Origin: VBDM01 sp035651815
Lineage (GTDB): Bacteria > Pseudomonadota > Gammaproteobacteria > Burkholderiales > SG8-39
DNA length: 64,000 nucleotides
Reading direction: 5' to 3'
Assembly (NCBI GenBank): GCA_035651815.1
Contig: DASRFB010000023.1
Span: 186,001 to 250,000 of the forward strand
Numbering within the stretch: the stretch's first letter is position 1; the number at the start of each line of letters is the position of its first letter. Below the pieces are notes generated by a model that was not told where the DNA came from, searched no databases, and was given only the letters and a program-made list of their open reading frames with translations. The translations under genes and the position numbers were made by a program. This document shows, in pieces, positions 27,403 to 36,653 of this stretch.

Positions 27403-28119
27403 ATGGCGATACTCGCAAGGCTAGCCGCCGTCGCGGCGCTCGTGTCCGCGGTCGCAGGCTGCGCGAGCACCGGCGGCAACGCCGCCGATCCGCTCGAGCC
27501 GCTCAACCGGGCGATGTTCGGCTTCAACGAGAAGGTTGACAATGCCGTGCTGAAGCCCGTGGCGCAGGGATACCGTGCCGTCACGCCGCAGATGGTGCGC
27601 ACCGGCGTCACCAACTTCTTCTCCAATCTCGAGGACCTCTGGATCTCGGCCAACAACCTGATGCAGGGGAAGGTGGAATGGGGGCTGGGTGACTTGTTGC
27701 GGTTCACGTTCAACTCGAGCTTCGGGCTGCTGGGCGTGATCGACGTCGCCTCCGACATGGGACTCGAGAAGCACAACGAGGATTTCGGACAGACGCTCGG
27801 CCGCTGGGGCGTCGGCAGCGGGGCCTATCTCGTGCTGCCGCTGCTCGGTCCTTCGACCGTGCGTGACGGCGCCGCGCGGGTGGTCGACTGGCAGGGCGAC
27901 GTGGTGAGCAACCTGAGCAACGTGCCGACCCGCAACACGCTCTACGTGACGCGCGTGGTGAGCGACCGCTCCAACCTGTTCGACGCGACCAACCTGCTCG
28001 ACGAGGCGGCGCTCGACAAGTACACGTTCGTGCGCGATTCATGGCTGCAGCGGCGCCGCAGCCTGGTGTACGACGGCAGCCCGCCGCGCGAGCCCTCCGA
28101 TTCCGACGAGCCGAAGTGA
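27403..28119 (+). CDS. mlaA: Outer-membrane lipoprotein MlaA (VacJ)
   Basis: A 238-residue lipoprotein (lipobox AVAGC, Cys20) of the VacJ family that removes phospholipid from the outer leaflet and hands it to MlaC. Family motifs are DPLEPLNRAMFGFNEKVD and FFSNLEDLWISANNLMQGK. In E. coli mlaA is unlinked; here it lies inside the mla operon between mlaD and mlaC, as is common in betaproteobacteria. Nothing unusual otherwise. Confidence 0.95.
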   Translation: MAILARLAAVAALVSAVAGCASTGGNAADPLEPLNRAMFGFNEKVDNAVLKPVAQGYRAVTPQMVRTGVTNFFSNLEDLWISANNLMQGKVEWGLGDLLRFTFNSSFGLLGVIDVASDMGLEKHNEDFGQTLGRWGVGSGAYLVLPLLGPSTVRDGAARVVDWQGDVVSNLSNVPTRNTLYVTRVVSDRSNLFDATNLLDEAALDKYTFVRDSWLQRRRSLVYDGSPPREPSDSDEPK

Positions 28120-28127
28120 GGTCCAAC

Positions 28128-28745
28128 ATGAAGAAGATCCTGAGCGCTCTCGCCCTGGTCGCGCTCGCGTCATCGGCGTTGGCACAGGACGCTGCTCCGG
28201 ACGCCCTGGTCAGGTCGATCACGCAGGACGTCCTCGCCGTACTCAAACAGAACTCGAGCGCGCAGGATCCGAAACAGATCGCGAACATCATCGAGATGAA
28301 AGTGCTCCCGCACTTCGAGCTCACGCGCATGACACAGCTCGCGATGGGCCGCAATTGGCGCGCGGCGTCGCCCGAGCAGCAGAAGGTGCTGACCGCCGAG
28401 TTCATGACGCTGCTGGTCCGCACGTACTCGACCGCGCTGGCGAGCTACCGCGACCAGGTCATCGACGTGAAGCCGCTGCGCGCGGCGCCGAACGCGACCG
28501 ACGTCACCGTCAAGTCCGACGTCAAGCGACCCGGATCCCAGCCGATCGCCATCGACTACGATCTGGGCAGGACCCCCGCCGGCTGGAAGGTCTACGACGT
28601 GAAGGTGGGCGGCGTCAGCCTGGTGACGACGTACCGGGAGACCTTTGCGAACGAGGTGCGCGAGAACGGGATCGACGGCCTCATCAAGTCGCTCTCCACG
28701 AAGAACCGGCAGAGCGACGCCAGGTTCGGAGCGAGCAAGACGTGA
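28128..28745 (+). CDS. mlaC: Periplasmic phospholipid-binding protein MlaC
   Basis: A 205-residue periplasmic carrier with a signal peptide (MKKILSALALVALASSALA, cleavage after ALA). The mature domain has LPHFELTRMTQLAMGRNW and LVRTYSTALASY, typical of MlaC. It shuttles phospholipid between MlaA and MlaD. I chose the ATG at 28128, 8 bases after the mlaA stop; the longer open frame is the tail of mlaA read in another frame. Confidence 0.95.
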   Translation: MKKILSALALVALASSALAQDAAPDALVRSITQDVLAVLKQNSSAQDPKQIANIIEMKVLPHFELTRMTQLAMGRNWRAASPEQQKVLTAEFMTLLVRTYSTALASYRDQVIDVKPLRAAPNATDVTVKSDVKRPGSQPIAIDYDLGRTPAGWKVYDVKVGGVSLVTTYRETFANEVRENGIDGLIKSLSTKNRQSDARFGASKT

Positions 28746-29026
28746 TCCGTCGCGACGGCGACCGGCTGGTCGTCGAGGGTCCGGTGACGCTCGACACCGT
28801 GCCCGAGCTCGCCACCGAGCTGGAGGGCCACCTCGGTCAGGGCGATGCGGTGGTTGACTTCGGGGGCGTGACCGACGTCGACTCCTCCGCCGTCGCGCTC
28901 GTTCTCGAGTGGCGGCGGCAGGCCGAGCGCCGCAGCGTCTCGCTGCGGCTCGCGAACACCCCCGAGGCGCTGCAAAATCTCGCGAAGCTGTACGGAGTGC
29001 TCGAGCTGCTTCCTCTCGCCCGCTGA
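28742..29026 (+). CDS. mlaB: STAS-domain protein MlaB
   Basis: A 94-residue cytoplasmic STAS protein that binds MlaF and stabilises the complex. The core VVDFGGVTDVDSSAVALVLE is the conserved STAS region around the Ser/Thr site. The GTG start overlaps the mlaC stop (GTGA), so it is translationally coupled. Size matches MlaB. Confidence 0.88.
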   Translation: MIRRDGDRLVVEGPVTLDTVPELATELEGHLGQGDAVVDFGGVTDVDSSAVALVLEWRRQAERRSVSLRLANTPEALQNLAKLYGVLELLPLAR

Positions 29027-29055
29027 CGCCGGCGCGCACAGCGCCCGGCGCGCGC

Positions 29056-29955
29056 ATGACCGCCGCCATACAGATCGACGACGTCCACAAGCGCTTCGGG
29101 CCGCTGCAGGCCCTGGCCGGGATCGATCTCGAGGTGGAGCGCGGCGAGTTCTTCGGGCTGCTCGGGCCCAACGGCGCGGGCAAGACCACGCTGATCAACA
29201 TCCTGGCGGGCCTGGTGCGCCCGGATCGGGGCGGGGCGCGCGTGCTCGGGCATGATGTCCGCGCCGACTACCGTCTCGCGCGCCGCGCGCTCGGCGTCGT
29301 GCCGCAGGAGCTCGTGTTCGATCCCTTCTTCACCGTGCGCGAGACGCTCGAGATCCAGTCGGGATATTTCGGCATCCGCAACAACGGCGCGTGGATCGAC
29401 GAGGTCATGGAGCACTTGGACCTCACCGGCAAGGCCGACGCCAACATGCGCGCGCTCTCCGGCGGCATGAAGCGCCGCGTGCTCGTCGCGCAGGCGCTCG
29501 TGCACAAGCCCGACGTCATCGTGCTCGACGAGCCCACGGCCGGAGTCGACGTCGAGCTGCGCCAGGGGCTGTGGCAGTTCATCCGCAGCCTGAACCGCGA
29601 TGGGCACACCGTGGTGCTGACCACGCACTACCTCGAGGAGGCCGAGCTCCTCTGCCAGCGCATCGCGATGCTGAAGCAGGGTCGCGTCGTCGCGCTCGAC
29701 TCGACCGCGAATCTGCTGAAGCGGGTGCATCACCTGTTCCTGCGCGTGCGCGTCGGCGGCGCGCCCTTGCCCGCGGCGCTGGCGCGGCGCGAGCACGGCG
29801 GCGCATCGGGAGCTCACGTGCTGCGGCTCGAGGGCTACGCCGACGTGGAGCCGGTGCTCGCGCAGCTGCGCGCGGGCGGGTGCCGCATCGAAGAGCTCGA
29901 GCTCGTCCAGCCGGATCTCGAGGACGTGTTCGTCGAGCTCATGAGGGCCGACTGA
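29056..29955 (+). CDS. ABC transporter ATPase (YadG-like)
   Basis: A 299-residue ATPase with Walker A GPNGAGKTT near residue 38, the signature ALSGGMKRRVLVAQAL near 133 and Walker B with VLDEPTAGVDVELR. A C-terminal extension of about 80 residues is present, as in YadG-type exporters. Its stop overlaps the following permease start (TGATG), so the two form one exporter. This pair is often found between mla and ibaG/murA in betaproteobacteria; its substrate is not known from the sequence. Confidence 0.88.
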   Translation: MTAAIQIDDVHKRFGPLQALAGIDLEVERGEFFGLLGPNGAGKTTLINILAGLVRPDRGGARVLGHDVRADYRLARRALGVVPQELVFDPFFTVRETLEIQSGYFGIRNNGAWIDEVMEHLDLTGKADANMRALSGGMKRRVLVAQALVHKPDVIVLDEPTAGVDVELRQGLWQFIRSLNRDGHTVVLTTHYLEEAELLCQRIAMLKQGRVVALDSTANLLKRVHHLFLRVRVGGAPLPAALARREHGGASGAHVLRLEGYADVEPVLAQLRAGGCRIEELELVQPDLEDVFVELMRAD

Positions 29956-30722
29956 TGTCGACGGCCCGCAGCGGGTTCCCGACGCTCCTCTACAAGGAGG
30001 TCCTGCGCTTCTGGAAAGTGAGCGTGCAGACGATCGCGGCGCCGGCGCTGACCGCGGTCCTGTATCTGCTGCTGTTCGCGCACGTCATGGAGAACCGGCT
30101 GCAGGTCTACGGCAGCATCCCGTACACCGCTTTCCTCGTGCCCGGCCTGGTGATGATGGCGGTCCTGCAGAATGCGTTCGCGAACAGCTCATCCTCCCTC
30201 ATCCAGTCGAAGATCACGGGCAACATCGTCTTCGTGCTGCTGCCGCCGCTCTCGTACTGGGAATTCTTCGCCGCCTACGTGCTCGCCGCGGTCGTGCGCG
30301 GCTTGGTCGTCGGCGCCGCGGTGATCGCCGTGACGGCCCCCTTCGTGCACCTGCCCGTGCGCGAGCCGTGGTGGATCGTGGCGTTCGCCGCCGCGGGAAG
30401 CGCGCTGCTCGGGACCCTCGGCCTGATCGCGGGCGTCTGGGCGGAGAAGATCGACCAGGTCGCCGCGTTCCAGAACTTCCTCGTCATGCCGCTGACCCTC
30501 CTCTCTGGCGTGTTCTACTCGATCCACTCGCTGCCGGCCTTCTGGCAGGGCCTCTCGCATTTCAACCCGTTTTTCTACATGATTGACGGTTTCCGGCACG
30601 GCTTTTTCGGCGTATCGGACGTCGATCCGCTGCGCAGCCTCACCGTGGTGGCCGCCGCGCTCGCCGTCGTGACGGCGGTCGCGCTCGCGATGCTGAGGCG
30701 CGGTTACAAACTGCGGCACTAA
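29955..30722 (+). CDS. ABC-2 type permease (YadH-like)
   Basis: A 255-residue ABC-2 permease with about six helices. It begins FPTLLYKEVLRFWKVSVQT and has the motif LLSGVFYSIHSLPAFWQGLS near 180, followed by HFNPFFYMIDGFRHGFFG, which is characteristic of YadH/DrrB-type permeases. It pairs with the ATPase just upstream. The two are probably read through from the mla operon, since only 29 bases separate mlaB and the ATPase gene. Confidence 0.9.
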   Translation: MSTARSGFPTLLYKEVLRFWKVSVQTIAAPALTAVLYLLLFAHVMENRLQVYGSIPYTAFLVPGLVMMAVLQNAFANSSSSLIQSKITGNIVFVLLPPLSYWEFFAAYVLAAVVRGLVVGAAVIAVTAPFVHLPVREPWWIVAFAAAGSALLGTLGLIAGVWAEKIDQVAAFQNFLVMPLTLLSGVFYSIHSLPAFWQGLSHFNPFFYMIDGFRHGFFGVSDVDPLRSLTVVAAALAVVTAVALAMLRRGYKLRH

Positions 30723-30732
30723 AGGAAGAGTC

Positions 30733-30975
30733 ATGGTGACACCCGAGGAAGTCCGGGGCTATATCGAGGCGGGGCTCGCGTGCCGGGAGGTCCGGGTCGC
30801 GGGCGACGGTACTCATTTCGAGGCGGTGATCGTGAGCGAGGCCTTCCGCGGCAAGAACCGCGTGCAGCGCCATCAGATGGTCTACGCCGCGCTCGGCGAG
30901 CGCATGCGCGAGCAGATCCACGCGCTGTCGATGCGCACGCTGACCCCGGAGGAGGCGCCGGAGTCGCATGGATAA
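30733..30975 (+). CDS. ibaG: BolA-family protein IbaG
   Basis: An 80-residue BolA-like protein. The segment FRGKNRVQRHQMVYAALGER contains the conserved RVQRH and His used in iron-sulfur binding with monothiol glutaredoxins. IbaG is almost always encoded just before murA, as here; the stop overlaps the murA start by 8 bases. Length is normal. Confidence 0.93.
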   Translation: MVTPEEVRGYIEAGLACREVRVAGDGTHFEAVIVSEAFRGKNRVQRHQMVYAALGERMREQIHALSMRTLTPEEAPESHG

Positions 30976-32221
30976 GCTGGTGATCGAAGGCGGGGTGCCG
31001 CTCTCGGGCGATGTGCGCGTCTCGGGCGCGAAGAACGCCGCGCTGCCGCTCCTGTGCGCGGCGCTGCTCACCGAGGAGCCAGTGCGGCTCGCCAACGTCC
31101 CGCGGCTGAAGGATGTCAGCACCATGCTGAGGCTGCTCGGCCAGATGGGCGTGCAGACCTCGCTCGACGAGCGGCTCGGCGTCGAGCTGTGCGCGCGCGG
31201 CATGAACCACCCCGTCGCCCCGTACGAGCTGGTGAAGACCATGCGCGCGTCCATCCTCGTGCTCGGGCCGCTGCTCGCGCGCCACGGCGAAGCGCGGGTG
31301 TCGCTGCCCGGCGGCTGCGCGATCGGCCTGCGGCCGGTCGACCAGCACGTCAAAGGCCTCGAAGCCATGGGCGCGCAGGTCTCGGTGGAGGAGGGCTACA
31401 TCGTCGCGCGCTCGGGCCGGCTCAAAGGCGCGCGCATCGTCATGGATCTGGTCACAGTCACCGGCACCGAGAACCTGATGATGGCGGCCTGTCTCGCCGA
31501 GGGCACGACCGTACTCGAGAACGCCGCGCGCGAGCCCGAGGTCGTCGATCTGGCGCGCTGCCTCTCCGCGATGGGCGCGCGCCTCTCGGGCGCCGGGAGC
31601 GACGTCATCACCATCGAAGGCGTCGCCCGACTTTCGGGAGTGCAGCATCGCATCATGCCCGACCGCATCGAGACCGGGACCTATCTCGCGGCGGCCGCGG
31701 CGACCGGCGGACGGGTGCGGCTGCTCGGCACCGACGCGAGCATCCTCGACGCGGTCCTCGAGAAATTGCGCGAGGCGGGTGCGAGCGTCGCCGCCGACGC
31801 CGAGTCGATCTCGCTCGAGATGCGCGGCAGGCCGAAGAGCGTGAGCGTGCGCACGGCGCCTTATCCCGCGTTTCCGACCGACATGCAGGCGCAGTTCATG
31901 GCGCTCAACGCGATCGCCGAGGGCGCCGCGGTGATCACCGAGACGATCTTCGAGAACCGCTTCATGCACGCGCTCGAGATGCGCCGCCTCGGCGCCGACA
32001 TCGAGATCTCGGGCAACACCGCGATCGTTCGCGGCGTGCCGCGCCTGCAGGGCGCGACCGTCATGGCCACCGACCTGCGCGCGTCGGCGAGCCTGGTGAT
32101 CGCGGGCCTCGCGGCCGACGGCCGCACCACGGTGGACCGCATCTACCACCTCGACCGCGGCTACGAATACATCGAGGAGAAGCTCGCGCAGCTCGGCGCG
32201 CGCATCCGCCGCGCGCATTAG
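30968..32221 (+). CDS. murA: UDP-N-acetylglucosamine 1-carboxyvinyltransferase MurA
   Basis: A 417-residue enzyme for the first committed step of peptidoglycan synthesis, transfer of enolpyruvate to UDP-GlcNAc. The active-site Cys is in LPGGCAIGLRPVDQH near residue 118, so the normal fosfomycin-target Cys is present. The N-terminus MDKLVIEGGVPLSGDVRVSG and the C-terminal LDRGYEYIEEKLAQLGA match the family. Confidence 0.97.
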   Translation: MDKLVIEGGVPLSGDVRVSGAKNAALPLLCAALLTEEPVRLANVPRLKDVSTMLRLLGQMGVQTSLDERLGVELCARGMNHPVAPYELVKTMRASILVLGPLLARHGEARVSLPGGCAIGLRPVDQHVKGLEAMGAQVSVEEGYIVARSGRLKGARIVMDLVTVTGTENLMMAACLAEGTTVLENAAREPEVVDLARCLSAMGARLSGAGSDVITIEGVARLSGVQHRIMPDRIETGTYLAAAAATGGRVRLLGTDASILDAVLEKLREAGASVAADAESISLEMRGRPKSVSVRTAPYPAFPTDMQAQFMALNAIAEGAAVITETIFENRFMHALEMRRLGADIEISGNTAIVRGVPRLQGATVMATDLRASASLVIAGLAADGRTTVDRIYHLDRGYEYIEEKLAQLGARIRRAH

Positions 32222-32271
32222 CGCTTCGCCGCAAACCTTTGTTTTTAATCGCGGTCCGGGCTTTTTGGCGG

Positions 32272-32277
32272 TAGAAT
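32272..32277 (+). promoter_or_regulatory. Possible -10 box of the histidine operon
   Basis: TAGAAT lies 31 bases upstream of the hisG GTG in the 86-base murA-hisG gap, followed by a short T run at 32281. No clear -35 box is present. I see no attenuator His-codon leader, as expected outside enterics. Confidence 0.35.
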
Positions 32278-32307
32278 CGCGTTTTTATCCGACGCGATAC
32301 CGGTCCG

Positions 32308-32949
32308 GTGATCACCCTCGCCCTCTCCAAGGGCCGCATCTTCGACGAGACGCTGCCGCTGCTCGCGGGCGCCGGCATACGGCCGCTCGACGATCCCGAG
32401 GCCTCGCGCAAGCTGATCCTGCGGACCACACGCAGCGACCTTCGGCTGCTCATCGTGCGCGCCTCGGACACGCCGACCTACGTCCGGCACGGCGCCGCGG
32501 AGCTCGGCGTCGCGGGCAAGGACGTGCTTCTCGAGCACGGCGGCGAAGGCCTATACCAGCCGCTCGACCTCGGCATCGCGCGCTGCCGCATGATGGTCGC
32601 CGTCCCCGAAGGCTACGACTACGCGGGCGCCGTGCGCCGCGGCGCGCGGCTGCGCGTGGCGACGAAGTACATGGAGACGGCGCGCGAGCACTTCGCCGCG
32701 AAGGGCGTGCACGTCGACCTGATCAAGCTCTACGGCTCCATGGAGCTCGCTCCGCTGGTCGGCCTGGCCGACGCCATCGTCGACCTGGTGTCGACGGGCG
32801 GCACGCTGCGTGCGAACCGGCTGCGCGCGGTCGAGGAGATCCGGCCGATCTCGGCGCGGCTGATCGTCAACCAGGCGGCACTCAAGCTGAAGCGCGATCG
32901 GATCCAGCCGCTGCTCGACGCCTTCGCTCGGGCGGTCGAGCATGCCTGA
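32308..32949 (+). CDS. hisG: ATP phosphoribosyltransferase HisG, short form
   Basis: A 213-residue enzyme for the first step of histidine synthesis. It is the short (HisGS) form, which lacks the C-terminal regulatory domain of the 300-residue enzyme and needs HisZ for activity. Motifs are LALSKGRIFDETLPLL at the N-terminus and the PRPP-binding stretch IVDLVSTGGTLRANRL near 153. The start is GTG. No hisZ is in this window; in betaproteobacteria it usually lies elsewhere. Confidence 0.95.
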   Translation: MITLALSKGRIFDETLPLLAGAGIRPLDDPEASRKLILRTTRSDLRLLIVRASDTPTYVRHGAAELGVAGKDVLLEHGGEGLYQPLDLGIARCRMMVAVPEGYDYAGAVRRGARLRVATKYMETAREHFAAKGVHVDLIKLYGSMELAPLVGLADAIVDLVSTGGTLRANRLRAVEEIRPISARLIVNQAALKLKRDRIQPLLDAFARAVEHA

Positions 32950-34261
32950 GATCGCGCGCCTGTCGACGGCCGCGCCGGAGTTCGAAGCGCGGCTTGCCGC
33001 TCTCGTCGCGTTCGACGCGGCGCTCGACGAGGAGGTGGAGCGCGCCGCGGCGACGATCGTCGCCGACGTCCGCGCCCGCGGCGACGCCGCGGTCCTCGAT
33101 CACACCGCGCGGCTGGACGGCGTGCGCGCGGCGAGCGTGGCCGAGCTCGAGCTTCCGCGCGCAGCGCTCGAGCGCGCGCTCGCCGGGCTCGAGCGCGAGC
33201 CGCGCGAGGCGCTCCAGGCGGCGGCGGCGCGCATCCGCGCATATCACGAGCGCCAGATCGCGCGCTCGTGGGAGTTCACCGAGGCCGACGGAACGGTGCT
33301 CGGCCAGAAGGTCACGGCGATCGACCGCGTGGGAGTCTACGTCCCCGGCGGAAAAGCGGCGTATCCGTCGTCGGTGCTCATGAACGCGATCCCGGCGAAG
33401 GTCGCGGGCGTGCGCGAGATCGTGATGACGGTCCCGGCGCCGCGCGGCGAGCGCAGTCCTCTCGTCCTCGCCGCGGCCGCGATCGCGGGCATCGACCGGG
33501 CGTTCGCGATCGGCGGCGCGCAGGCGATCGCCGCGCTCGCCTACGGCACCGCCACCGTGCCGGCGGTCGACAAGATCGTCGGTCCCGGCAACGCCTACGT
33601 CGCCGCGGCGAAGCGCCGCGTCTTCGGGATCGTCGGCATCGACATGGTCGCCGGTCCGTCGGAGATCCTGGTCATCTGCGACGGGGCCACCGACCCCGAC
33701 TGGATCGCGATGGACCTCTTCTCGCAAGCCGAGCACGACGAGTCCGCGCAGGCAATCCTCGTGTCGCCCGACGAGCGCTTCATCGGGCGCGTGGCCGACG
33801 CGATCGACCGGCTGCTGCCGTCGATGCCGCGCCGCGACATCATCGCGGCGTCGCTCGCGCGCCGCGGCGCGCTGATCCGCTCGCGCGATCTCGAGGACGC
33901 ATGCGAGCTCGCCAACCGCATCGCCCCAGAGCACCTCGAGCTCTCGGTGGCGGAGCCCGAGCGCTGGCTCGACAAGCTGCGCAACGCGGGCGCGATCTTC
34001 CTCGGACCGCACTCGAGCGAGGCGCTCGGGGACTACTGCGCCGGACCGAACCACGTGCTGCCGACCTCGCGCACCGCGCGCTTCTCGTCGCCGCTCGGCG
34101 TCTACGACTTCCAGAAGCGCTCGAGCCTCGTCGGCGTCTCCGCCGCCGGCGCCCGTACCCTGGGGCCGCTCGCGGCGACCCTCGCCCGCGGCGAGGGGCT
34201 CTACGCCCACGCGCGGTCCGCGGAGATGCGCGCCGAGGCGCGCGCCGGGAAGAAGCCGTGA
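32942..34261 (+). CDS. hisD: Histidinol dehydrogenase HisD
   Basis: A 439-residue zinc enzyme for the last two oxidations of histidine synthesis. Visible motifs are GVYVPGGKAAYPSSVLMNAI near 134, AQAIAALAYGT, VDKIVGPGNAYVAAAKR near 210 and FSQAEHDESAQAILV near 260, which carries zinc ligands. The ATG overlaps the end of hisG by 8 bases. Confidence 0.97.
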   Translation: MPEIARLSTAAPEFEARLAALVAFDAALDEEVERAAATIVADVRARGDAAVLDHTARLDGVRAASVAELELPRAALERALAGLEREPREALQAAAARIRAYHERQIARSWEFTEADGTVLGQKVTAIDRVGVYVPGGKAAYPSSVLMNAIPAKVAGVREIVMTVPAPRGERSPLVLAAAAIAGIDRAFAIGGAQAIAALAYGTATVPAVDKIVGPGNAYVAAAKRRVFGIVGIDMVAGPSEILVICDGATDPDWIAMDLFSQAEHDESAQAILVSPDERFIGRVADAIDRLLPSMPRRDIIAASLARRGALIRSRDLEDACELANRIAPEHLELSVAEPERWLDKLRNAGAIFLGPHSSEALGDYCAGPNHVLPTSRTARFSSPLGVYDFQKRSSLVGVSAAGARTLGPLAATLARGEGLYAHARSAEMRAEARAGKKP

Positions 34262-35334
34262 GCTCGGGTCCCGAGAAGGTGATCCGCGACGAGGTGCGAG
34301 CGATGAGCGCGTACTTCGTCCCGCCCGCGGCGGGCATGGTGAAGCTCGACGCCATGGAGAACCCGTACGGGCTGCCCGAGCCGCTGCGCCGCGAGATCGC
34401 GCAGGCCCTGGCGAACGCCGAGCTGAACCGCTACCCGGATCCCGCCGCGCCCGCGCTCGTCGCCCGGCTGCGCTCGGCCATGGCGGTGCCGCGCGATTGC
34501 GCGCTCCTGCTCGGCAACGGCTCCGACGAGATCATTCACATCATGATAGAGGCGTGCGCCCGGCCGGGCGCGGTGATCATGGCGCCCAGCCCGACCTTCG
34601 TCATGTACAGCGTCTACGCCAAGCTCTGCGGCGTGCGTTACGTACCCGTGCCGCTGAGCGCCGACTTCACGCTCGATGCCGATCGCTTCGCCGCGGCGAT
34701 GGCCGAGCACCGCCCCGCGATCGTGTTCATCGCCTATCCGAATCCGCCCGCGGGAAACCTGTTCCCCGACGCCGACGTCGAGCGCCTGATCGCCGCGGCG
34801 CCCGGCCTGGTGGTCGTCGACGAGGCGTATCAGCCGTTCGCGCGCCGCAGCTTCATGGACCGGCTGGCCCGGTTTCCGAACGTGGTGCTGCTGCGGACCC
34901 TGTCGAAGCTCGGGCTCGCCGGGATCAGGCTCGGCTATCTCGCCGGACCGCCGCAGTGGATCCGCGAGTTCGACAAGGCGCGCAGCCCGTACAACGTCAA
35001 CGTTCTCACCCAGATCGTCGCCGAGAAGGCGCTCGAGCACCGCGAGGTGCTCGACGCGCAGGCGGGCGCGATCTGCGCCGAGCGCGCGCGCCTGACCGAG
35101 CGCCTGCGCGCGCTTCCGGGTGTCGTGCCGTACGCGAGCGACGCGAACTTCGTGCTCGCGCGCATGCCGCGCGCGCTCGACGTTTTCGAGGAGCTCAAGC
35201 GCCAGGGCGTCCTGGTGCGCTGCTTCCCCGAGCATCCGCTGGTGAAGGACTGCCTGCGCCTCACCGTCGGCACGCCGGCCGAGAACGACCGGCTGCTGGA
35301 GGCGCTGCGGACGGTGCTCGCCGAATTCGTGTAG
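34258..35334 (+). CDS. hisC: Histidinol-phosphate aminotransferase HisC
   Basis: A 358-residue PLP enzyme that forms histidinol phosphate from imidazole-acetol phosphate. The PLP-binding Lys is in LRTLSKLGLAGIRLGYLAGP near 215, and LDAMENPYGLPEPLR near the N-terminus is typical of HisC. The GTG at 34258 overlaps the hisD stop (GTGA); the longer open frame upstream is a shadow of hisD. Confidence 0.95.
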   Translation: MSSGPEKVIRDEVRAMSAYFVPPAAGMVKLDAMENPYGLPEPLRREIAQALANAELNRYPDPAAPALVARLRSAMAVPRDCALLLGNGSDEIIHIMIEACARPGAVIMAPSPTFVMYSVYAKLCGVRYVPVPLSADFTLDADRFAAAMAEHRPAIVFIAYPNPPAGNLFPDADVERLIAAAPGLVVVDEAYQPFARRSFMDRLARFPNVVLLRTLSKLGLAGIRLGYLAGPPQWIREFDKARSPYNVNVLTQIVAEKALEHREVLDAQAGAICAERARLTERLRALPGVVPYASDANFVLARMPRALDVFEELKRQGVLVRCFPEHPLVKDCLRLTVGTPAENDRLLEALRTVLAEFV

Positions 35335-35343
35335 GCTGACCCG

Positions 35344-35931
35344 ATGCGCACCGCGACCACCGAGCGCAATACCGCCGAGACCAAGATCACCGTCTCGGTG
35401 AACCTCGACGGGCAGGGCCGGGCCGCGCTCGCGACCGGTGTGCCCTTCCTCGACCACATGCTCGACCAGGTCGCCCGCCACGGCATGCTCGACCTCGAGA
35501 TCAAGGCGAAGGGCGACCTGCACATCGACGCGCACCACACCGTCGAGGACATCGGCATCACGCTCGGGCAGGCGATCGCGCGCGCGGTCGGCGACAAGCG
35601 CGGCATCCGGCGCTACGGCCACGCCTACGTGCCGCTCGACGAGGCGCTGTCGCGCGTCGTCGTCGACTTCTCGGGGCGTCCGGGGCTCGAGTACCGCGCC
35701 GAGTTCAAGCGCGCGCTGATCGGCGAGTTCGACGTCGACCTCGTGCACGAGTTCTTCCAGGGATTCGTCAACCACGCGCAGGTGACGCTGCACGTCGACA
35801 ACCTGCGCGGCGACAACGCGCACCACCAGTGCGAGACGATGTTCAAGGCCTTCGCGCGTGCGCTGCGCATGGCGCTCGAGCCCGATCCGCGCGCCGGCGA
35901 CGCCGTCCCCTCGACCAAGGGGACCCTGTAG
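35344..35931 (+). CDS. hisB: Imidazoleglycerol-phosphate dehydratase HisB
   Basis: A 195-residue monofunctional dehydratase. Two metal-binding motifs are present: DAHHTVEDIGITLGQ near 60 and DNAHHQCETMFKAFARAL near 158. It lacks the histidinol-phosphatase domain fused to it in enterics, so that activity must come from another protein. Confidence 0.97.
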   Translation: MRTATTERNTAETKITVSVNLDGQGRAALATGVPFLDHMLDQVARHGMLDLEIKAKGDLHIDAHHTVEDIGITLGQAIARAVGDKRGIRRYGHAYVPLDEALSRVVVDFSGRPGLEYRAEFKRALIGEFDVDLVHEFFQGFVNHAQVTLHVDNLRGDNAHHQCETMFKAFARALRMALEPDPRAGDAVPSTKGTL

Positions 35932-35950
35932 CCTCCTCGCAGGTCCTCCG

Positions 35951-36592
35951 ATGGCTGATCGCATCGCGGTGATCGACTACGGCATGGGGAACCTCTACTC
36001 GGTGTCCCGGGCGCTCGAGCACGTCGCCGAATCGGGCTTGGTCGAGCTCACCTCCGATCCCGCGCGCGTCGCGGCGGCCGACCGCGTGGTCTTTCCGGGC
36101 CAGGGCGCGATGCCCGACTGCATGCGCGAGATGGAGGCGCGGGGCCTGCGCCCCGCGGTGCTCGACGCGGCGCGCAGCAAGCCGTTCCTGGGCATCTGCA
36201 TCGGGCTGCAGATGCTGTTCGACTCGAGCGAGGAAGGCGAGACGGCCGGGCTCGGCGTCCTACGGGGGCGCGTGCGGCGCTTCGCGGCCGCCGAAACGCG
36301 AACCGCCGGCGGCGACCGGCTCAAGGTGCCGCACATGGGCTGGAACCAGGTGCGGCAGCAGGGGCGCCATCCGCTGTGGAGCGGCATCGCCGACGACGCA
36401 CGGTTCTACTTCGTCCACAGCTACTTTCCCGAGGCCCTCGACCCCGAGGTGGTGCAGGGCGTCACGACGTACGGGGTGCCCTTTACCTGCGCGGTGGCAA
36501 GGGATAATATTTTCGCGGTACAGTTCCACCCCGAAAAAAGCCAATCCGCCGGCTTGCGGCTGCTCGCCAACTTCATACACTGGAACCCCTGA
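35951..36592 (+). CDS. hisH: Imidazole glycerol phosphate synthase glutaminase subunit HisH
   Basis: A 213-residue class I glutamine amidotransferase that supplies ammonia to HisF. The catalytic Cys lies in FLGICIGLQMLFDSSEEG near residue 80, and the His/Glu pair is in AVQFHPEKSQSAGLRLL near the C-terminus. I chose the ATG at 35951 because MADRIAVIDYGMGNLYSV is the normal N-terminus; the upstream frame overlaps hisB as noise. Confidence 0.96.
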   Translation: MADRIAVIDYGMGNLYSVSRALEHVAESGLVELTSDPARVAAADRVVFPGQGAMPDCMREMEARGLRPAVLDAARSKPFLGICIGLQMLFDSSEEGETAGLGVLRGRVRRFAAAETRTAGGDRLKVPHMGWNQVRQQGRHPLWSGIADDARFYFVHSYFPEALDPEVVQGVTTYGVPFTCAVARDNIFAVQFHPEKSQSAGLRLLANFIHWNP

Positions 36593-36653
36593 ATCGCCCT
36601 TTGCCGCGGTCGCTCCCGCGCCTCGATTCTCTCCAGCGTCCCGCGTCACCCCT

